A stretch of 64,000 nucleotides of DNA. It comes from Paenibacillus mangrovi (GTDB lineage: Bacteria > Bacillota > Bacilli > Paenibacillales > Paenibacillaceae). Below the pieces are notes generated by a model. The model saw only the letters and a program-made list of their open reading frames with translations, searched no databases and was not told the origin of the DNA. Both the position numbers and the translations under genes were made by a program. The first letter of the stretch is position 1. The number at the start of each line of letters is the position of its first letter. Below, in pieces: positions 17,660-27,368 of this stretch. The stretch lies in contig NZ_JALIRP010000002.1 in NCBI RefSeq assembly GCF_022898935.1, positions 558,001 to 622,000 on the forward strand. The letters run 5' to 3'.

Positions 17660-18877
17660 TCACGCTTTTACTAAACCGTGAGGGTCGATAACAAACTTCT
17701 TCGAGGCTCCCCTATCAAATTCCGAATAAGCAGCAGGAGCTTGATCCAGCGAAATCTTAGTGGCATTGACGGCTTTAGCGATTTGCGCTTTGCCTTTCAG
17801 GATGGCCGTCATCAAATCGCGGTGATACTGCATGACCGGCGTCTGTCCGGTTACAAACGTGTGGGATTTAGCCCAGCCTAAACCCAAACGGATTTTCAAA
17901 GTTCCGATCTTGGCATCATCGTCGATCGCTCCCGGGTCTCCCGTTACATACAGTCCCGGGATACCGAGTCTTCCTCCAGCCCGGGTGACTTGCATGATCG
18001 AGTTCAATACCGTAGCCGGCGCTTCGCTATGATTATTACCATGGGCATGTGCCTCGAAGCCGACGCAGTCAATTGCGCAATCGACTTCCGGGACACCCAA
18101 GATCTGTTCAATTTGCTCGGATAAATTCGGATGCTCCGACAAGTTGACGGTTTCACAGCCAAAGCTTCTCGCTTGTGCCAATCTTGCGCTGTTCAAATCC
18201 CCAACGATCACAATCGAAGCTCCAAGCAGTTGTGCGGAATGCGCCGCAGCCAGACCTACCGGACCTGCACCAGCAACATACACGGTAGCGCCCGGCTTCA
18301 CACCAGCACTAACCGCACCATGGTAACCTGTTGGGAAAATATCCGAGAGCATCGTGAGATCAAGAATTTTCTCCATCGCCTGCTCTTTATCCGGAAATTT
18401 CAGCAGCTGAAAATCGGCGTAAGGCACCATTACATATTCCGATTGGCCACCTACCCAGCCGCCCATATCGACGTAACCATAAGCAGAACCGGGTCGATCC
18501 GGGTTTACATTGAGGCATACGTGGGTATTGCGCTCTTTGCAGTTCCGGCAGCGTCCACAGGCGATATTGAAAGGTACGGACACAAGATCGCCTTTTTTGA
18601 TAAACTCTACATCACGACCTACCTCGATCACTTCGCCGGTAATTTCGTGACCTAATACAAGTCCGCTTGGAGCAGTTGTACGCCCCCGCACCATATGCTG
18701 ATCGCTGCCGCATATATTGGTCGTTACTACTTTCAGAATTACCCCGTGATCACATTTTCTGCCGACATTAAGCGAATTAACGCCTGGCCCATCCCGCAGA
18801 ACCAAATCCGGATATTGAATATCCCGTACCTCCACTTTCCCAGGTTCAACATAAACTACAGCCCGATTTTCAGCCAT
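17660..18877 (-). CDS. fdhA: Glutathione-independent formaldehyde dehydrogenase (zinc-dependent)
   Basis: 405 residues, the length of Pseudomonas-type FdhA. It has the zinc-alcohol-dehydrogenase layout: catalytic zinc Cys in NICGSDQH and His in GHEITGEV, structural zinc cysteines in CGRCRNCKERNTHVC, and the Rossmann motif VYVAGAGPVGLAAAHSAQ. The N-terminal VVYVEPGKVEVRDI and the insert DPRPGSAYGY-like NPDRPGSAYGYVDMGGWVGG are hallmarks of this dismutating formaldehyde dehydrogenase group with tightly bound NAD. The likely role is formaldehyde or aldehyde detoxification. A good ribosome binding site (GTGAGGAGC) precedes the ATG. It stands alone with its own terminator. Confidence 0.88.
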   Translation of the reverse strand: MAENRAVVYVEPGKVEVRDIQYPDLVLRDGPGVNSLNVGRKCDHGVILKVVTTNICGSDQHMVRGRTTAPSGLVLGHEITGEVIEVGRDVEFIKKGDLVSVPFNIACGRCRNCKERNTHVCLNVNPDRPGSAYGYVDMGGWVGGQSEYVMVPYADFQLLKFPDKEQAMEKILDLTMLSDIFPTGYHGAVSAGVKPGATVYVAGAGPVGLAAAHSAQLLGASIVIVGDLNSARLAQARSFGCETVNLSEHPNLSEQIEQILGVPEVDCAIDCVGFEAHAHGNNHSEAPATVLNSIMQVTRAGGRLGIPGLYVTGDPGAIDDDAKIGTLKIRLGLGWAKSHTFVTGQTPVMQYHRDLMTAILKGKAQIAKAVNATKISLDQAPAAYSEFDRGASKKFVIDPHGLVKA

Positions 18878-19029
18878 TGCTCCTCACTCCCATCAAATAT
18901 TTCCGGTTTGAACTTTTAGAGCATTCTTCCAGGCTTCTTGCAGTAATTTTTTTAACAGCAAAGCCTGATTCCAGCGATTTGAGTTGAATATCTAAAGTAA
19001 TCTCCGTCAAAACAATGACCTCATATCAG

Positions 19030-19914
19030 TTATCCCTTTAAAGATCCGGCTGTCAAGCCATCGACAAAATATTTATGACCCACAATGCTCAGGATAATTA
19101 AGACTGGAATGGACATTAAACAAGCACCGGTAATTGGCGACGCATAATCGATCTCGTACGGGTTGTTCATCAATGTAATGCCGACAGCAAGAGTCATCTT
19201 CGTATCCGACGTCAGGTAGATTAATGGTCCTAAATAATCATTCCAAGAGCCCATGAACGTCAAAAGAGCGACAATGCCTGTTGCACTTTTGCTGAGAGGT
19301 AAAGCAATCCGTACGAAGGTTCCTAATTCCGAACAACCATCAATACGGGCGCTGTCGTAAATTTCTTCAGGAATCGATACCATCACTTGGCGAATGAGGA
19401 ACACACCAAATGCGCCAACAATGCCAGGAAGAATTAATGGATTGAAAGTATCCAGCCAGCCAAAGGAACGGAACATAATAAACGATGGTACGAGCGTTAG
19501 CTGTCCAGGAATCATAATGGTAGCGAGCATTGCAGTAAAAAGAACACTTTTATACTTAAACTGATAGCGGGCAAAGCCAAACGCCACTAAGGAATTAAAT
19601 AAAATGGACAACAAAGTAACTGATACGGAAATCGTTAAACTGTTGACTAGCTGCGTACCAACAGGAAGCTTTTCTAACAGGTGCGTAAAATTTTCTAAAG
19701 TGGGATGCATCGGGAACGGATTCAAGGGTTGGCCTACAATGTCATTATATGGTTTAAAGGATGTTCCTATCATAAACAAAAACGGAGCAACAAACAGGAG
19801 GCTGATTACAATAAGCACCAAATAGGAGCTCCCACGTACTACCTGTTTCCTGATAGCAACGAATCTTGCTTCTTCTTGAACCTTAACGCTCCGTGTAACT
19901 GTCACCTCATTCAA
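19030..19914 (-). CDS. Carbohydrate ABC transporter permease, MalG type
   Basis: About 294 residues of a CUT1 permease: first membrane segment (SYLVLIVISLLFVAPFLFMIGTSF), then PFPMHPTLENF periplasmic loop, and the EAA loop (IYDSARIDGCSELGTFVRIALPLS). It ends HKYFVDGLTAGSLKG as in MalG/LacG-like proteins. The TTG at 19914 has AAGGAGG 8 bases upstream and overlaps the end of the partner permease. It is the last gene of a three-gene importer operon (lipoprotein, MalF type, MalG type) with no ATPase. Confidence 0.92.
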   Translation of the reverse strand: MNEVTVTRSVKVQEEARFVAIRKQVVRGSSYLVLIVISLLFVAPFLFMIGTSFKPYNDIVGQPLNPFPMHPTLENFTHLLEKLPVGTQLVNSLTISVSVTLLSILFNSLVAFGFARYQFKYKSVLFTAMLATIMIPGQLTLVPSFIMFRSFGWLDTFNPLILPGIVGAFGVFLIRQVMVSIPEEIYDSARIDGCSELGTFVRIALPLSKSATGIVALLTFMGSWNDYLGPLIYLTSDTKMTLAVGITLMNNPYEIDYASPITGACLMSIPVLIILSIVGHKYFVDGLTAGSLKG

Positions 19915-19927
19915 GCTTTTACCCTCC

Positions 19928-20815
19928 TTAACCCTCACCTTGATTTCTCACATTAAAGAATTTTAATTGAATTAATCCGATGATGAGCATCAGTATGGTA
20001 AAGACGTAGCCTAAGGCTGCAGAATAAGGGAAATCATTTCCCCGGAAAGCCGTATCATACATATAGCTGGTCGGGAAAATAAGCGATTGCTCTGGGCCAA
20101 AACCTTTCCCTGCCAATATAAATACTTCGCCAAACATGCTGTAAGAACCAAGAATCGCTTGAAATACAATAAAAGTCATGATCGGGCGCAGCATGGGTAT
20201 TGTAATATGCCACAAGCGCTGAAAAGGGTTAGCTCCATCGATTTTAGCAGCTTCAATTAAATCGGCGGGCACGTTTTGCAACCCCGCCATAAAGTATAAA
20301 ATATTTATACCTAAATATCGCCAAGTACAAAGAAGAATAAGCGACGGCATCGTCCATAACGGGTCATCTAGCCACGATATTTTCTCAATGCCGAACAATC
20401 CGAGAAACATGTTGAGTACGCCGCTTTCATGGTTAAAAATAAATCCAAACATGATCCCTACAGCTACCGCGGAAGTAATGTTCGGCGAGAAGAAAAAAGT
20501 GGCGAAATAACCTTTTCGTTTAGCTATATGAGGTCTATTAATTAAGAGCGCGATCCCCAGAGCAAAAGGCAAAATAAAAAACAGGCTCCCAATCGTGAGT
20601 TTGGTACCGTTCCACATAGATTTCCAAAATAATTGATCCTTCAAAACGAGGATGTAATTCTGCAACCCGGCAAAATTATACGTATCCATCCCTTGATGGA
20701 AGCTGAGCCATAAACCGTATAATGAGGGATATAAACCAAAAATCGCATAGGCGATAAAGAACGGACAAATAAAAAGAAATGGCGCCATCTTAAAGCGAAA
20801 TACCGAGTTAAACAA
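19928..20815 (-). CDS. Carbohydrate ABC transporter permease, MalF type
   Basis: About 296 residues with six membrane segments, beginning FRFKMAPFLFICPFFIAYAIFG. The EAA loop reads LIEAAKIDGANPFQRLWHITIPML. The TTG start at 20815 has GAGGGGGA just upstream; an in-frame ATG at 20878 close to the lipoprotein stop would add 21 residues with a poorer context and is the alternative. It forms the channel with the downstream MalG-type permease. Confidence 0.9.
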   Translation of the reverse strand: MFNSVFRFKMAPFLFICPFFIAYAIFGLYPSLYGLWLSFHQGMDTYNFAGLQNYILVLKDQLFWKSMWNGTKLTIGSLFFILPFALGIALLINRPHIAKRKGYFATFFFSPNITSAVAVGIMFGFIFNHESGVLNMFLGLFGIEKISWLDDPLWTMPSLILLCTWRYLGINILYFMAGLQNVPADLIEAAKIDGANPFQRLWHITIPMLRPIMTFIVFQAILGSYSMFGEVFILAGKGFGPEQSLIFPTSYMYDTAFRGNDFPYSAALGYVFTILMLIIGLIQLKFFNVRNQGEG

Positions 20816-20884
20816 AAAAATCCCCCTCACTTCAAGGTTGGAAGAAGAGATACGTAAAACCTGCATCTCTTCTTCCATTACCCC

Positions 20885-22252
20885 TTAATTTTGCCTACTT
20901 GCTTCCGCGTCAATCGAGCTTTGTGTTTCTTTTGCCACGTTCGTCAGGAATTCTTCCGAAGTCATTCTCCCCTTCTGATAGTCAGGCTCAAATTTATCCC
21001 ATGCTTTAGTGACAAGCGGACGCCACCAAGCTTGGTTTTGATTTGGCGCTTTTGGAATCAGGTTTCCATATAGATTGGCGAGATCTTGGCCGCCGAAATA
21101 TTCCGTCATTTTACTTTGCGCATGCAGTGTCGGATCTTTGGATGCGCTCTCAAGAGCAGGGAACAAGTTGATGATTTGGAATCCTTTAACAACCATCTTC
21201 GTATTCAAATGCGTAAGCTTCAAATATTCCCATGCCAGGTCTTTGTTCTTGCTGAATTTGGAGATCGCCATTCCTGTACCGCCCGCTACAGTTGTCGGTA
21301 AGGAATTCGGTCCTCCTTGAGGCATCGGCACAGCCGCCCATTTACCGCTTAATTCAGGAGCGTTTTGAAGCAAAAAGCCTGCCCACCAATCGGCGCCAAA
21401 TCCCGCTACATATTTGCCTTTTTTAAAGGCTGCCCAAAGTTGCGGTCCATCTGGGCTGTTTTTATCCATAATTCCGGCATCTTTCCAAGCGCGAATCCGT
21501 TTCAACACCGCTGCAGCTTCCGGCGTATTAAAGCCAATTTTACCGTCCGCTGTTACGATATCGCCTCCTTCTTGCCGGAGCAACATCTCAAAGCTTCCTT
21601 GATCTTTGATTGTTCCTGGGAAAATAAATTTATCTTTACCAAGCAATTTTTTGGATATGCCTACAAATTCATCCCAGGTTTTGATTTTGGAGACGTCAAT
21701 GCCTGCCTGATCGTAAATATCTTTACGGTAATATAATGCCGAAACGCACGCGGCAATTTCAATTCCATAAGGCTTTCCGTCAACGGAATACAGCGCCTGG
21801 CGCCCTTTCGGAATCGCATCTGTTAATTTATCCCTTTGCATGTAGATGTCCAACGGTTCAAAAGGTATATTACCTTTGATATACCTTGGAAACGCGGATT
21901 GCTCTACATCGATTAGATCGGGAGCATCCTTGCCTCCAGACTTTGCCACAATCGTATATTTGTCATTAAGTGCACTATTTTCCAATAGCTTAATGTCAAC
22001 CGTCACTTCCGGATGTGCACTTTCGAATTCTTTTTTTGCTTCCTGATAATATTTATTGTGTGTATCGACAAAGGTCCAAACGACCAATTTTTTCTTTTCA
22101 CCTTTGCTGGTTTTATTACTTTCCTGGTCTTCTTTTGGGGATTCTTTTACAGTATCCCTAGAACTGGATGCAGCACTGTTACTGCCGCTGCTGCATCCAG
22201 CCAAGCTTACACTAATTAAAAGTGCAGAAGCATAAAGAAGCAATTTCTTCAT
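20885..22252 (-). CDS. Sugar-binding lipoprotein of a CUT1 ABC importer
   Basis: About 455 residues. Signal peptide with lipobox LAGC (Cys20) and a Ser/Lys/Glu-rich linker, then the two-lobed type-1 binding fold (KKLVVWTFVDTHNKYYQEAKKEFE, NSLPTTVAGGTGMAISKFSKNKDLAWEYLK, the standard hinge region of this family). The ATG at 22252 has AAGGGG 7 bases upstream; longer in-frame starts would destroy the signal peptide. A weak CcpA cre-like sequence (around 22281-22297) lies just before the start, so glucose repression is possible. It delivers sugar to the two permeases downstream. Confidence 0.93.
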   Translation of the reverse strand: MKKLLLYASALLISVSLAGCSSGSNSAASSSRDTVKESPKEDQESNKTSKGEKKKLVVWTFVDTHNKYYQEAKKEFESAHPEVTVDIKLLENSALNDKYTIVAKSGGKDAPDLIDVEQSAFPRYIKGNIPFEPLDIYMQRDKLTDAIPKGRQALYSVDGKPYGIEIAACVSALYYRKDIYDQAGIDVSKIKTWDEFVGISKKLLGKDKFIFPGTIKDQGSFEMLLRQEGGDIVTADGKIGFNTPEAAAVLKRIRAWKDAGIMDKNSPDGPQLWAAFKKGKYVAGFGADWWAGFLLQNAPELSGKWAAVPMPQGGPNSLPTTVAGGTGMAISKFSKNKDLAWEYLKLTHLNTKMVVKGFQIINLFPALESASKDPTLHAQSKMTEYFGGQDLANLYGNLIPKAPNQNQAWWRPLVTKAWDKFEPDYQKGRMTSEEFLTNVAKETQSSIDAEASRQN

Positions 22253-22485
22253 ACATACACCCCTTAAGATTAAAAGTGTTTTGAAAGCGCCTTCGAAATT
22301 GCATACTTCACGTCTCTCTTGGCAGGTAGTTATCACTTCCTCTCAACTACTCGCACTATTTGTCTGAATACTCTCTACAAACATACTTGCTTGAACTGAG
22401 ATTTAGCATACATGAAATTGATCTTTATTTGTCTGAGTTTGATCTTCTTTCCTTTACCTAATCACGATGTGCATTGATCGACGTC

Positions 22486-22513
22486 TTGTTGCAAATCAAC
22501 CGGTGGATACAAT
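22486..22513 (+). promoter_or_regulatory. Candidate sigma-A promoter for the SLH protein gene
   Basis: TTGTTG and TACAAT are separated by 16 bases, about 140 bp before the SLH-protein ATG. The rest of the ~400-bp divergent intergenic region (22253-22651) shows no further gene. Confidence 0.4.
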
Positions 22514-22651
22514 GATCAATATATGGAATACCTCCCTTTAAGTAACAGTTGCGTCGACTAGGTATTAAGCCCCATAATGTAACTCGTGTTGTCTGGCTAT
22601 TTGTTCAGAATACATAACTACGAGCTCAGGTTTTGGGAGGTAATACTAGAA

Positions 22652-23941
22652 ATGAAAAAAATGTTTACAAGTGTATTAATTGCAGCTACGGTTGCTGTGG
22701 CAGCTATTCCGGCCGCATATGCGGATGGTGGAACGAACTCCTTCGTTGATATTGAGAATTCCTATGCAAAGGATGCCATTCAAGACTTGTTTAACAAGGG
22801 TATCGTGACAGGTATGGATAATAAAGGCCACTTTAGCCCTAAAGGAACTTTGACTCGTGCTCAGTTCGTTACGATGATGGTGAAATCATTGGGCTTGAAA
22901 GCTGACGCTACGACATCTTCGTTCACAGATGTAAGCGGATGGTCTCTCCCTTATGTGGAAGCTGCATATCAAGCAGGTATCATTAACGGTGTAGGCAAAG
23001 ACAAGTTTGACCCTAATGCTCCTGTAACAAGAGAAATGTCAGCGACGATTTTGGTGAAATCGCTGGAAACGAAAAGTGATCTTGATGAGCAGGATGCAGA
23101 CCTCACTTTTAAAGATGCAGGCAAAGTTTCAACATGGGCAGCTCCTTTCATTGGCCTTGCACAAAAATATAAGCTAGTCAATGGCTTCCCGGATGGAACA
23201 TTCGATCCAAAAGGAATTTCTAACAGAGAGATGGGCGCAGCTATGGCCTCCAACCTGTTGAAAGCAATTGATGCGGTGACTAATGAAACTCCAACGGCAC
23301 CAGTAATCAGCAATGTCAGCATTAAATCCAGCAATGAACATCCTTCACTAGCAAAGATCGGTGATACGATCACGCTAACATTCACAACGACTGAGCAAGT
23401 TACGAAACTAAGCGGCTTCAAAATTAACGGCAGCAACCCGACTTCTTTTAAATCTGAGGGGTCAGAAAACAATTGGACTAATACTGCAACTTATGTGCTG
23501 GAAGAAACTGATCCTGTTGGTCCGGTAAACTTCCAAATTAATGTGAAGAACGCAGCTGGGCTTTACTCCATTACTACAGAAGCAACGAGTGATGGAAGCT
23601 CTGTAACTGTTCTAGCCGCTCCTGTCATCAGTGATGTAACAATCGTTTCGAGCAACGAAGATCCGACTAAAGCGACTGTCGGTGACACTGTCACGTTGAA
23701 GTTTACAACGGATCAAGAGGTTGCTAAGCTTAGTAACTTTAAAATTAACGGAGGCAATCCTACTTCATTCACTTCTACCGAGCAAGCGAATCATATATGG
23801 GTTAACAAAGCAACTTATGTTATTGATCCTTCGGACCCTACCGGTCCAATGAATTTCCAGATCAATGTAAAAAATTTGGTAGGTTCGTACTCGATCACAA
23901 CCGAAGCAACAACGGATAAGAGTGCTGTAACTGTGTATTAA
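22652..23941 (+). CDS. SLH-domain surface protein with two Ig-like repeats
   Basis: About 429 residues. Signal peptide (KKMFTSVLIAATVAVAAIPAAYA), then three S-layer homology domains over roughly residues 28-205 (FVDIENSYAKDAIQDLFNKG, FTDVSGWSLPYVEAAYQAG, FKDAGKVSTWAAPFIGLAQ) that anchor proteins to pyruvylated cell-wall polymer. The rest is a tandem pair of ~100-residue beta-sandwich-like repeats (each starts PVIS-V-I-SSNE and ends FQINVKN..G.YSITTEAT). The ATG has GGGAGG 10 bases upstream. With a terminator directly behind, it is monocistronic. No catalytic domain is present, so a structural or adhesive surface role is inferred. Confidence 0.92.
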   Translation: MKKMFTSVLIAATVAVAAIPAAYADGGTNSFVDIENSYAKDAIQDLFNKGIVTGMDNKGHFSPKGTLTRAQFVTMMVKSLGLKADATTSSFTDVSGWSLPYVEAAYQAGIINGVGKDKFDPNAPVTREMSATILVKSLETKSDLDEQDADLTFKDAGKVSTWAAPFIGLAQKYKLVNGFPDGTFDPKGISNREMGAAMASNLLKAIDAVTNETPTAPVISNVSIKSSNEHPSLAKIGDTITLTFTTTEQVTKLSGFKINGSNPTSFKSEGSENNWTNTATYVLEETDPVGPVNFQINVKNAAGLYSITTEATSDGSSVTVLAAPVISDVTIVSSNEDPTKATVGDTVTLKFTTDQEVAKLSNFKINGGNPTSFTSTEQANHIWVNKATYVIDPSDPTGPMNFQINVKNLVGSYSITTEATTDKSAVTVY

Positions 23942-23951
23942 TTAATCTCGC

Positions 23952-23990
23952 ATAAACAGCCATGACATTTAAGTCATGGCTGTTTATTAA
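23952..23990 (+). terminator. Terminator of the SLH protein gene
   Basis: ATAAACAGCCATGAC pairs with GTCATGGCTGTTTAT around a six-base loop, about 10 bp after the stop codon. Confidence 0.9.
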
Positions 23991-24057
23991 TTCATCGAGT
24001 TCGTACCCTTTAGCGGAACACTAAGCAAAGATTCAACCCTCGATTAATCCCAAATAT

Positions 24058-24206
24058 CTAATTTTCGTCTTCAAAATTAAGACCATCTTTATATTTCTTT
24101 GTAATCATTCCAACCTTCTCCCCAGCTGTTAACTTTTCTTGTTGTACCCATTCAATATTACTTGCATAAGCTGTTATAGAGTGGAAAGTTTCATTTTTGG
24201 GAAATG
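24058..24206 (-). pseudogene. C-terminal gene remnant, unknown family
   Basis: A frame of about 48 codons ends with TAG and gives a protein-like sequence (ETFHSITAYASNIEWVQQEK, LTAGEKVGMITKKYKDGLN). There is no upstream start and a stop precedes it, so only the tail of a gene is left. It lies in the ~290-bp gap between the SLH terminator and the ribokinase terminator. The family was not recognised. Confidence 0.4.
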
Positions 24207-24276
24207 CACTAAACTCCCTCTATGTTCTTTAGATCGACATAGTATCCCTTCCACCAAAACTGTCGATTTCTTCCTT

Positions 24277-24317
24277 ATAAAAAATAAGCCGCCTTCCCGA
24301 ATGGAAAGACGGCTCAA
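24277..24317 (-). terminator. Terminator of the ribosyl-compound gene cluster
   Basis: On the minus strand AGCCGTCTTTCC pairs with GGAAGGCGGCT (one mismatch), followed by TTATTTTTTAT. It lies 18 bp after the ribokinase stop and closes the nine-gene cluster. Confidence 0.85.
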
Positions 24318-24334
24318 ATATCTCTTGCAGCTGC

Positions 24335-25225
24335 TTACGACAACTCACTAATCGCTGGAATCGAAGGCTGCGCACCTGAACGCGTAACCGCAATGGATGC
24401 AGCCTGCTGGGCCAAATCCACCGCTTCGTCCATTCCTTTACCCGAGCAAATCATGGCGGCCAGCGTGCCCGCAAACGTGTCGCCAGCTGCCGTTGTATCG
24501 ACGACATTCACCTTGCGTCCTTCTTTATGGACATTGCAGGTGCCGTTATAATACGCGACCCCTTTGTCCCCAAGCGTGATCAGCGGATAGCGGATGCCCT
24601 TCGCCCGCAGCAGATCCAGCGCAGCCAAAGCGTCAGCAACGTCATGAATCTCGCGCCCCGTGTAAAACGCAACTTCATGCTCATTCGGTACAAAGTAATC
24701 CAATCCCTGTAGAATATCTTCGTCGATCGGCATCGCTGGAGCAGGATTCAGAAAAAACGGAACCTTGCCTTTCACCAGCCGAACGGCTTCATAAACGGAT
24801 TCGAGCGGAATCTCCAGCTGAAGCAGCACCGCATCGGCCGACAACAGATCTACCTCAAATTGCCGGATATACGCAGGCGTCACCTTCTTATTGGCCCCAC
24901 CGTCGAGAATGATCGCATTATCCCCTTCACAGACGGTAATCACGGCAACACCAGAGGTGGTGTCAGGTTCAATCGCGATAAAATCGGATTTTACGCCATA
25001 GCCGGTCAAGCTTTCAACCAGCGACTTGCCAAACAGATCATCTCCCACTTTACCTAGCAGCCAGGTATCCGTGCCCATTTTGGCGCACGCTACCGCCTGA
25101 TTGGCTCCCTTGCCACCAGATGACAAAAAGAATTTCTCCCCGTGCATTGTTTCTCCTCTATTTGGAATACGGCTAGTCTCCATCACCATATCCATATTTG
25201 CACTGCCTATCACAATAATTTTCAT
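24335..25225 (-). CDS. rbsK: Ribokinase
   Basis: A 296-residue PfkB-family kinase of ribokinase length. The N-terminal substrate-binding motif GSANMDMVMETSRIP and GGKGANQAVA match RbsK. The C-terminal signature DTTAAGDTFAGTLAA contains the anion hole and the catalytic Asp249. It phosphorylates D-ribose to ribose 5-phosphate with ATP in the cytoplasm. It is the last gene of the cluster, directly after two ADP-ribosylglycohydrolase-fold genes, so it probably uses ribose they release. A second ribokinase domain is fused to the LacI regulator of the same cluster. Confidence 0.94.
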   Translation of the reverse strand: MKIIVIGSANMDMVMETSRIPNRGETMHGEKFFLSSGGKGANQAVACAKMGTDTWLLGKVGDDLFGKSLVESLTGYGVKSDFIAIEPDTTSGVAVITVCEGDNAIILDGGANKKVTPAYIRQFEVDLLSADAVLLQLEIPLESVYEAVRLVKGKVPFFLNPAPAMPIDEDILQGLDYFVPNEHEVAFYTGREIHDVADALAALDLLRAKGIRYPLITLGDKGVAYYNGTCNVHKEGRKVNVVDTTAAGDTFAGTLAAMICSGKGMDEAVDLAQQAASIAVTRSGAQPSIPAISELS

Positions 25226-25254
25226 ATATATCCTCGATTCAGATTTTTTGGATG

Positions 25255-27363
25255 TTATACTCGCTCTGTCAACCGAATATCGCGGAAATACGTTCTTGCT
25301 GCGCCCAAGGTGGTGACGCCGTACATACCGTAAGCAAATGTGTCGTCTTGATGCTTGATCAATTCTTCGCCATCGATTGCGAGCGTAATTGTGGAACCCT
25401 GCGCCGTTACCCTCACATCATACTCGCGATCCAGCTCCCAGACGAACTTGCTCCCAGCCAGCTTTTTATAACCGAAATTGTTGATATACAGGGACACCTC
25501 ACCGTCTTCGTCCAGGCCGGCATGATACCCGCGCATCGCGCCCTGCGCCCGGACGGCAACCAAATGCGAGAAACCATACTGCGGATTGACCCGGATCGAT
25601 ACCGAATAATCTTTGGCAAAATAATTCCCTGTATAAGCCTCAGCCGGATCGGCCGTCATCAGATACATCGCATCCTGCTCCAGCGACCATGCCCCATGAT
25701 TATGCGAAAATGGCGTTACGCATCCAAAATTGATCTGCTGTTTAGCAAAATCGATATGGTATTCCGATGGGCCGCTGATGCGGAACTCATCAATAAAAAT
25801 GCGCCCCATGCTTTTGAACTTGGCCGGCGAATAGGCTTCGAGCACGATCCCGACTTCATCGATCAGTTCGCCTTCGGCATCCGGTATCGTAAATTCGACA
25901 TGCAACCATTCCTTGTCAACGAGCTTGATATATCCCTGTACCAGCTCCTTTTTGCTTGTAGCGAGCCGGATATACGGAGCAATGCCCATCGCTTCGTTGC
26001 CGGACCATTGATCCAGGTAAACCTGCATAGAGACCTTTTGTCCCGGATATGCTTTGGGTGCAAACGTCGGCGAATAACGTTCGTCATTAAATTCATCCCT
26101 TGTGTAAAAGGGTTTGTAATACACTTTGGCATTCTGAGGGCGTGCCATCCGGTCAAAAACGATCTCAAGCGAGCCCTTGCCCTGATAGGCCATCTCCTCG
26201 GAATGCTTCACCAGGCAGAGAAATGGATCCGAAACCCGGATATTATGCGTTGAGCCCGGCAGTTCAAAATCAAAGTAGATCTCATCTTCCTTATAACTGT
26301 CCGTCAACCACTGCGGGCATGGCTCCTTTGCAATGCGGTATCCGAGAATGGAAAGCTCTTTGGCGTATGTCGGGATATCGAGAATGTTCAAAAAACCAGA
26401 AATGCCCGACATAACGATCGAATCATTAATCGGCTGGCGGTAATGGTCCGCAATTCCGTCCAGACCGCACGCTACGCCCAGAACCGTTCCTACGTTCCCG
26501 GCATTGCAGTCCGTATCCCAACTGCACATTGTCGCAATTTCAACAGTCCGGTTGAAATCACCTTGCCCATAAATCATAGCAAGCACGCAAACACCTGCGT
26601 TCGGAATGATATGGCATACGCCTGTATATTTGTCGTAGCCCCAATCGCGCTCCAGCATTTCCCGGCAGGCACGAAAATCATCCGGATGTTCTTTATGGAA
26701 ATCCAGCACGGCATGCGCCACTTTCGAATACGTAGATTCCGCCGGAATTTGCGCTAGTCCTTCCGCAATGATCTCTTTGATATTACTTGTTTCAAATGCT
26801 TTGGATATCGCCGCACAGAAAAACCGTGCCCCCAGCACACCTTCCCCGTCATGGGAAACCCGGGCTGCCGCCTCGCCCAGATCAGCCGCCTTTTTCGGGT
26901 TCCCAGGGGTGATCAGTCCCCATGTATCGATAAAAATCTGACCTCCGATCTGCTCTGCTACGATTAATCCGTTTTGCGGAATGGAGCCGGACTGCGGCGC
27001 TGGAATGCCATGCTTCAAATTGATGTATACGGTATGTTCCGTACTTACGCCATATCCGCCCCACCAGAACATCCCGATGCCTTCCCGGGAATAGTTAAGC
27101 CAAGCACGCGCCACATCATTTGGCGTGATGTCTCGGTCTTTCGCATCATCATACAACGCTCTCAGAAAATAATACGGTCCATTGGCGTCATCATCCGCCG
27201 CAAAATTTTTGAACGGTTTGACATAGTCCTTAATATCGCCGTACGTTTGATATATTCTTTCATACGTCCAGTGAGTCGGTTCCACCGGAGCCCCCAGACG
27301 GATGCCCACATTCATACCCAAATAACCGGCGTACACTTTTTCTACATAATTAGAAGGAATCAT
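25255..27363 (-). CDS. ADP-ribosylglycohydrolase-family enzyme with C-terminal beta-sandwich region
   Basis: 702 residues. The N-terminal ~350 residues match the all-helical ADP-ribosylglycohydrolase (DraG/ARH) fold: acidic metal motif ADDD at 56-59 and SWDTDCNAGN with Asp283/Asp285, the paired sites of the dinuclear metal centre. From about residue 390 the sequence turns beta-rich and ends in a LamG/3-keto-disaccharide-hydrolase-like module (YFAKDYSVSIRVNPQYGFSH, LAGSKFVWELDREYDVRVTA, AYGMYGVTTLGAARTYFRDI). There is no signal peptide, so it acts in the cytoplasm. It starts 5 bases after the sister enzyme and is followed by ribokinase. Cleavage of an imported riboside is inferred; a protein ADP-ribose substrate is less likely here. 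Confidence 0.85.
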   Translation of the reverse strand: MIPSNYVEKVYAGYLGMNVGIRLGAPVEPTHWTYERIYQTYGDIKDYVKPFKNFAADDDANGPYYFLRALYDDAKDRDITPNDVARAWLNYSREGIGMFWWGGYGVSTEHTVYINLKHGIPAPQSGSIPQNGLIVAEQIGGQIFIDTWGLITPGNPKKAADLGEAAARVSHDGEGVLGARFFCAAISKAFETSNIKEIIAEGLAQIPAESTYSKVAHAVLDFHKEHPDDFRACREMLERDWGYDKYTGVCHIIPNAGVCVLAMIYGQGDFNRTVEIATMCSWDTDCNAGNVGTVLGVACGLDGIADHYRQPINDSIVMSGISGFLNILDIPTYAKELSILGYRIAKEPCPQWLTDSYKEDEIYFDFELPGSTHNIRVSDPFLCLVKHSEEMAYQGKGSLEIVFDRMARPQNAKVYYKPFYTRDEFNDERYSPTFAPKAYPGQKVSMQVYLDQWSGNEAMGIAPYIRLATSKKELVQGYIKLVDKEWLHVEFTIPDAEGELIDEVGIVLEAYSPAKFKSMGRIFIDEFRISGPSEYHIDFAKQQINFGCVTPFSHNHGAWSLEQDAMYLMTADPAEAYTGNYFAKDYSVSIRVNPQYGFSHLVAVRAQGAMRGYHAGLDEDGEVSLYINNFGYKKLAGSKFVWELDREYDVRVTAQGSTITLAIDGEELIKHQDDTFAYGMYGVTTLGAARTYFRDIRLTERV

Positions 27364-27368
27364 CGCTG

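Noticed and set aside
25252-26253. Open frame of 333 codons on the plus strand
   Set aside because: Fully antisense to the 702-residue ARH-fold gene, whose motifs and operon context are clear; no ribosome binding site or recognisable domain.
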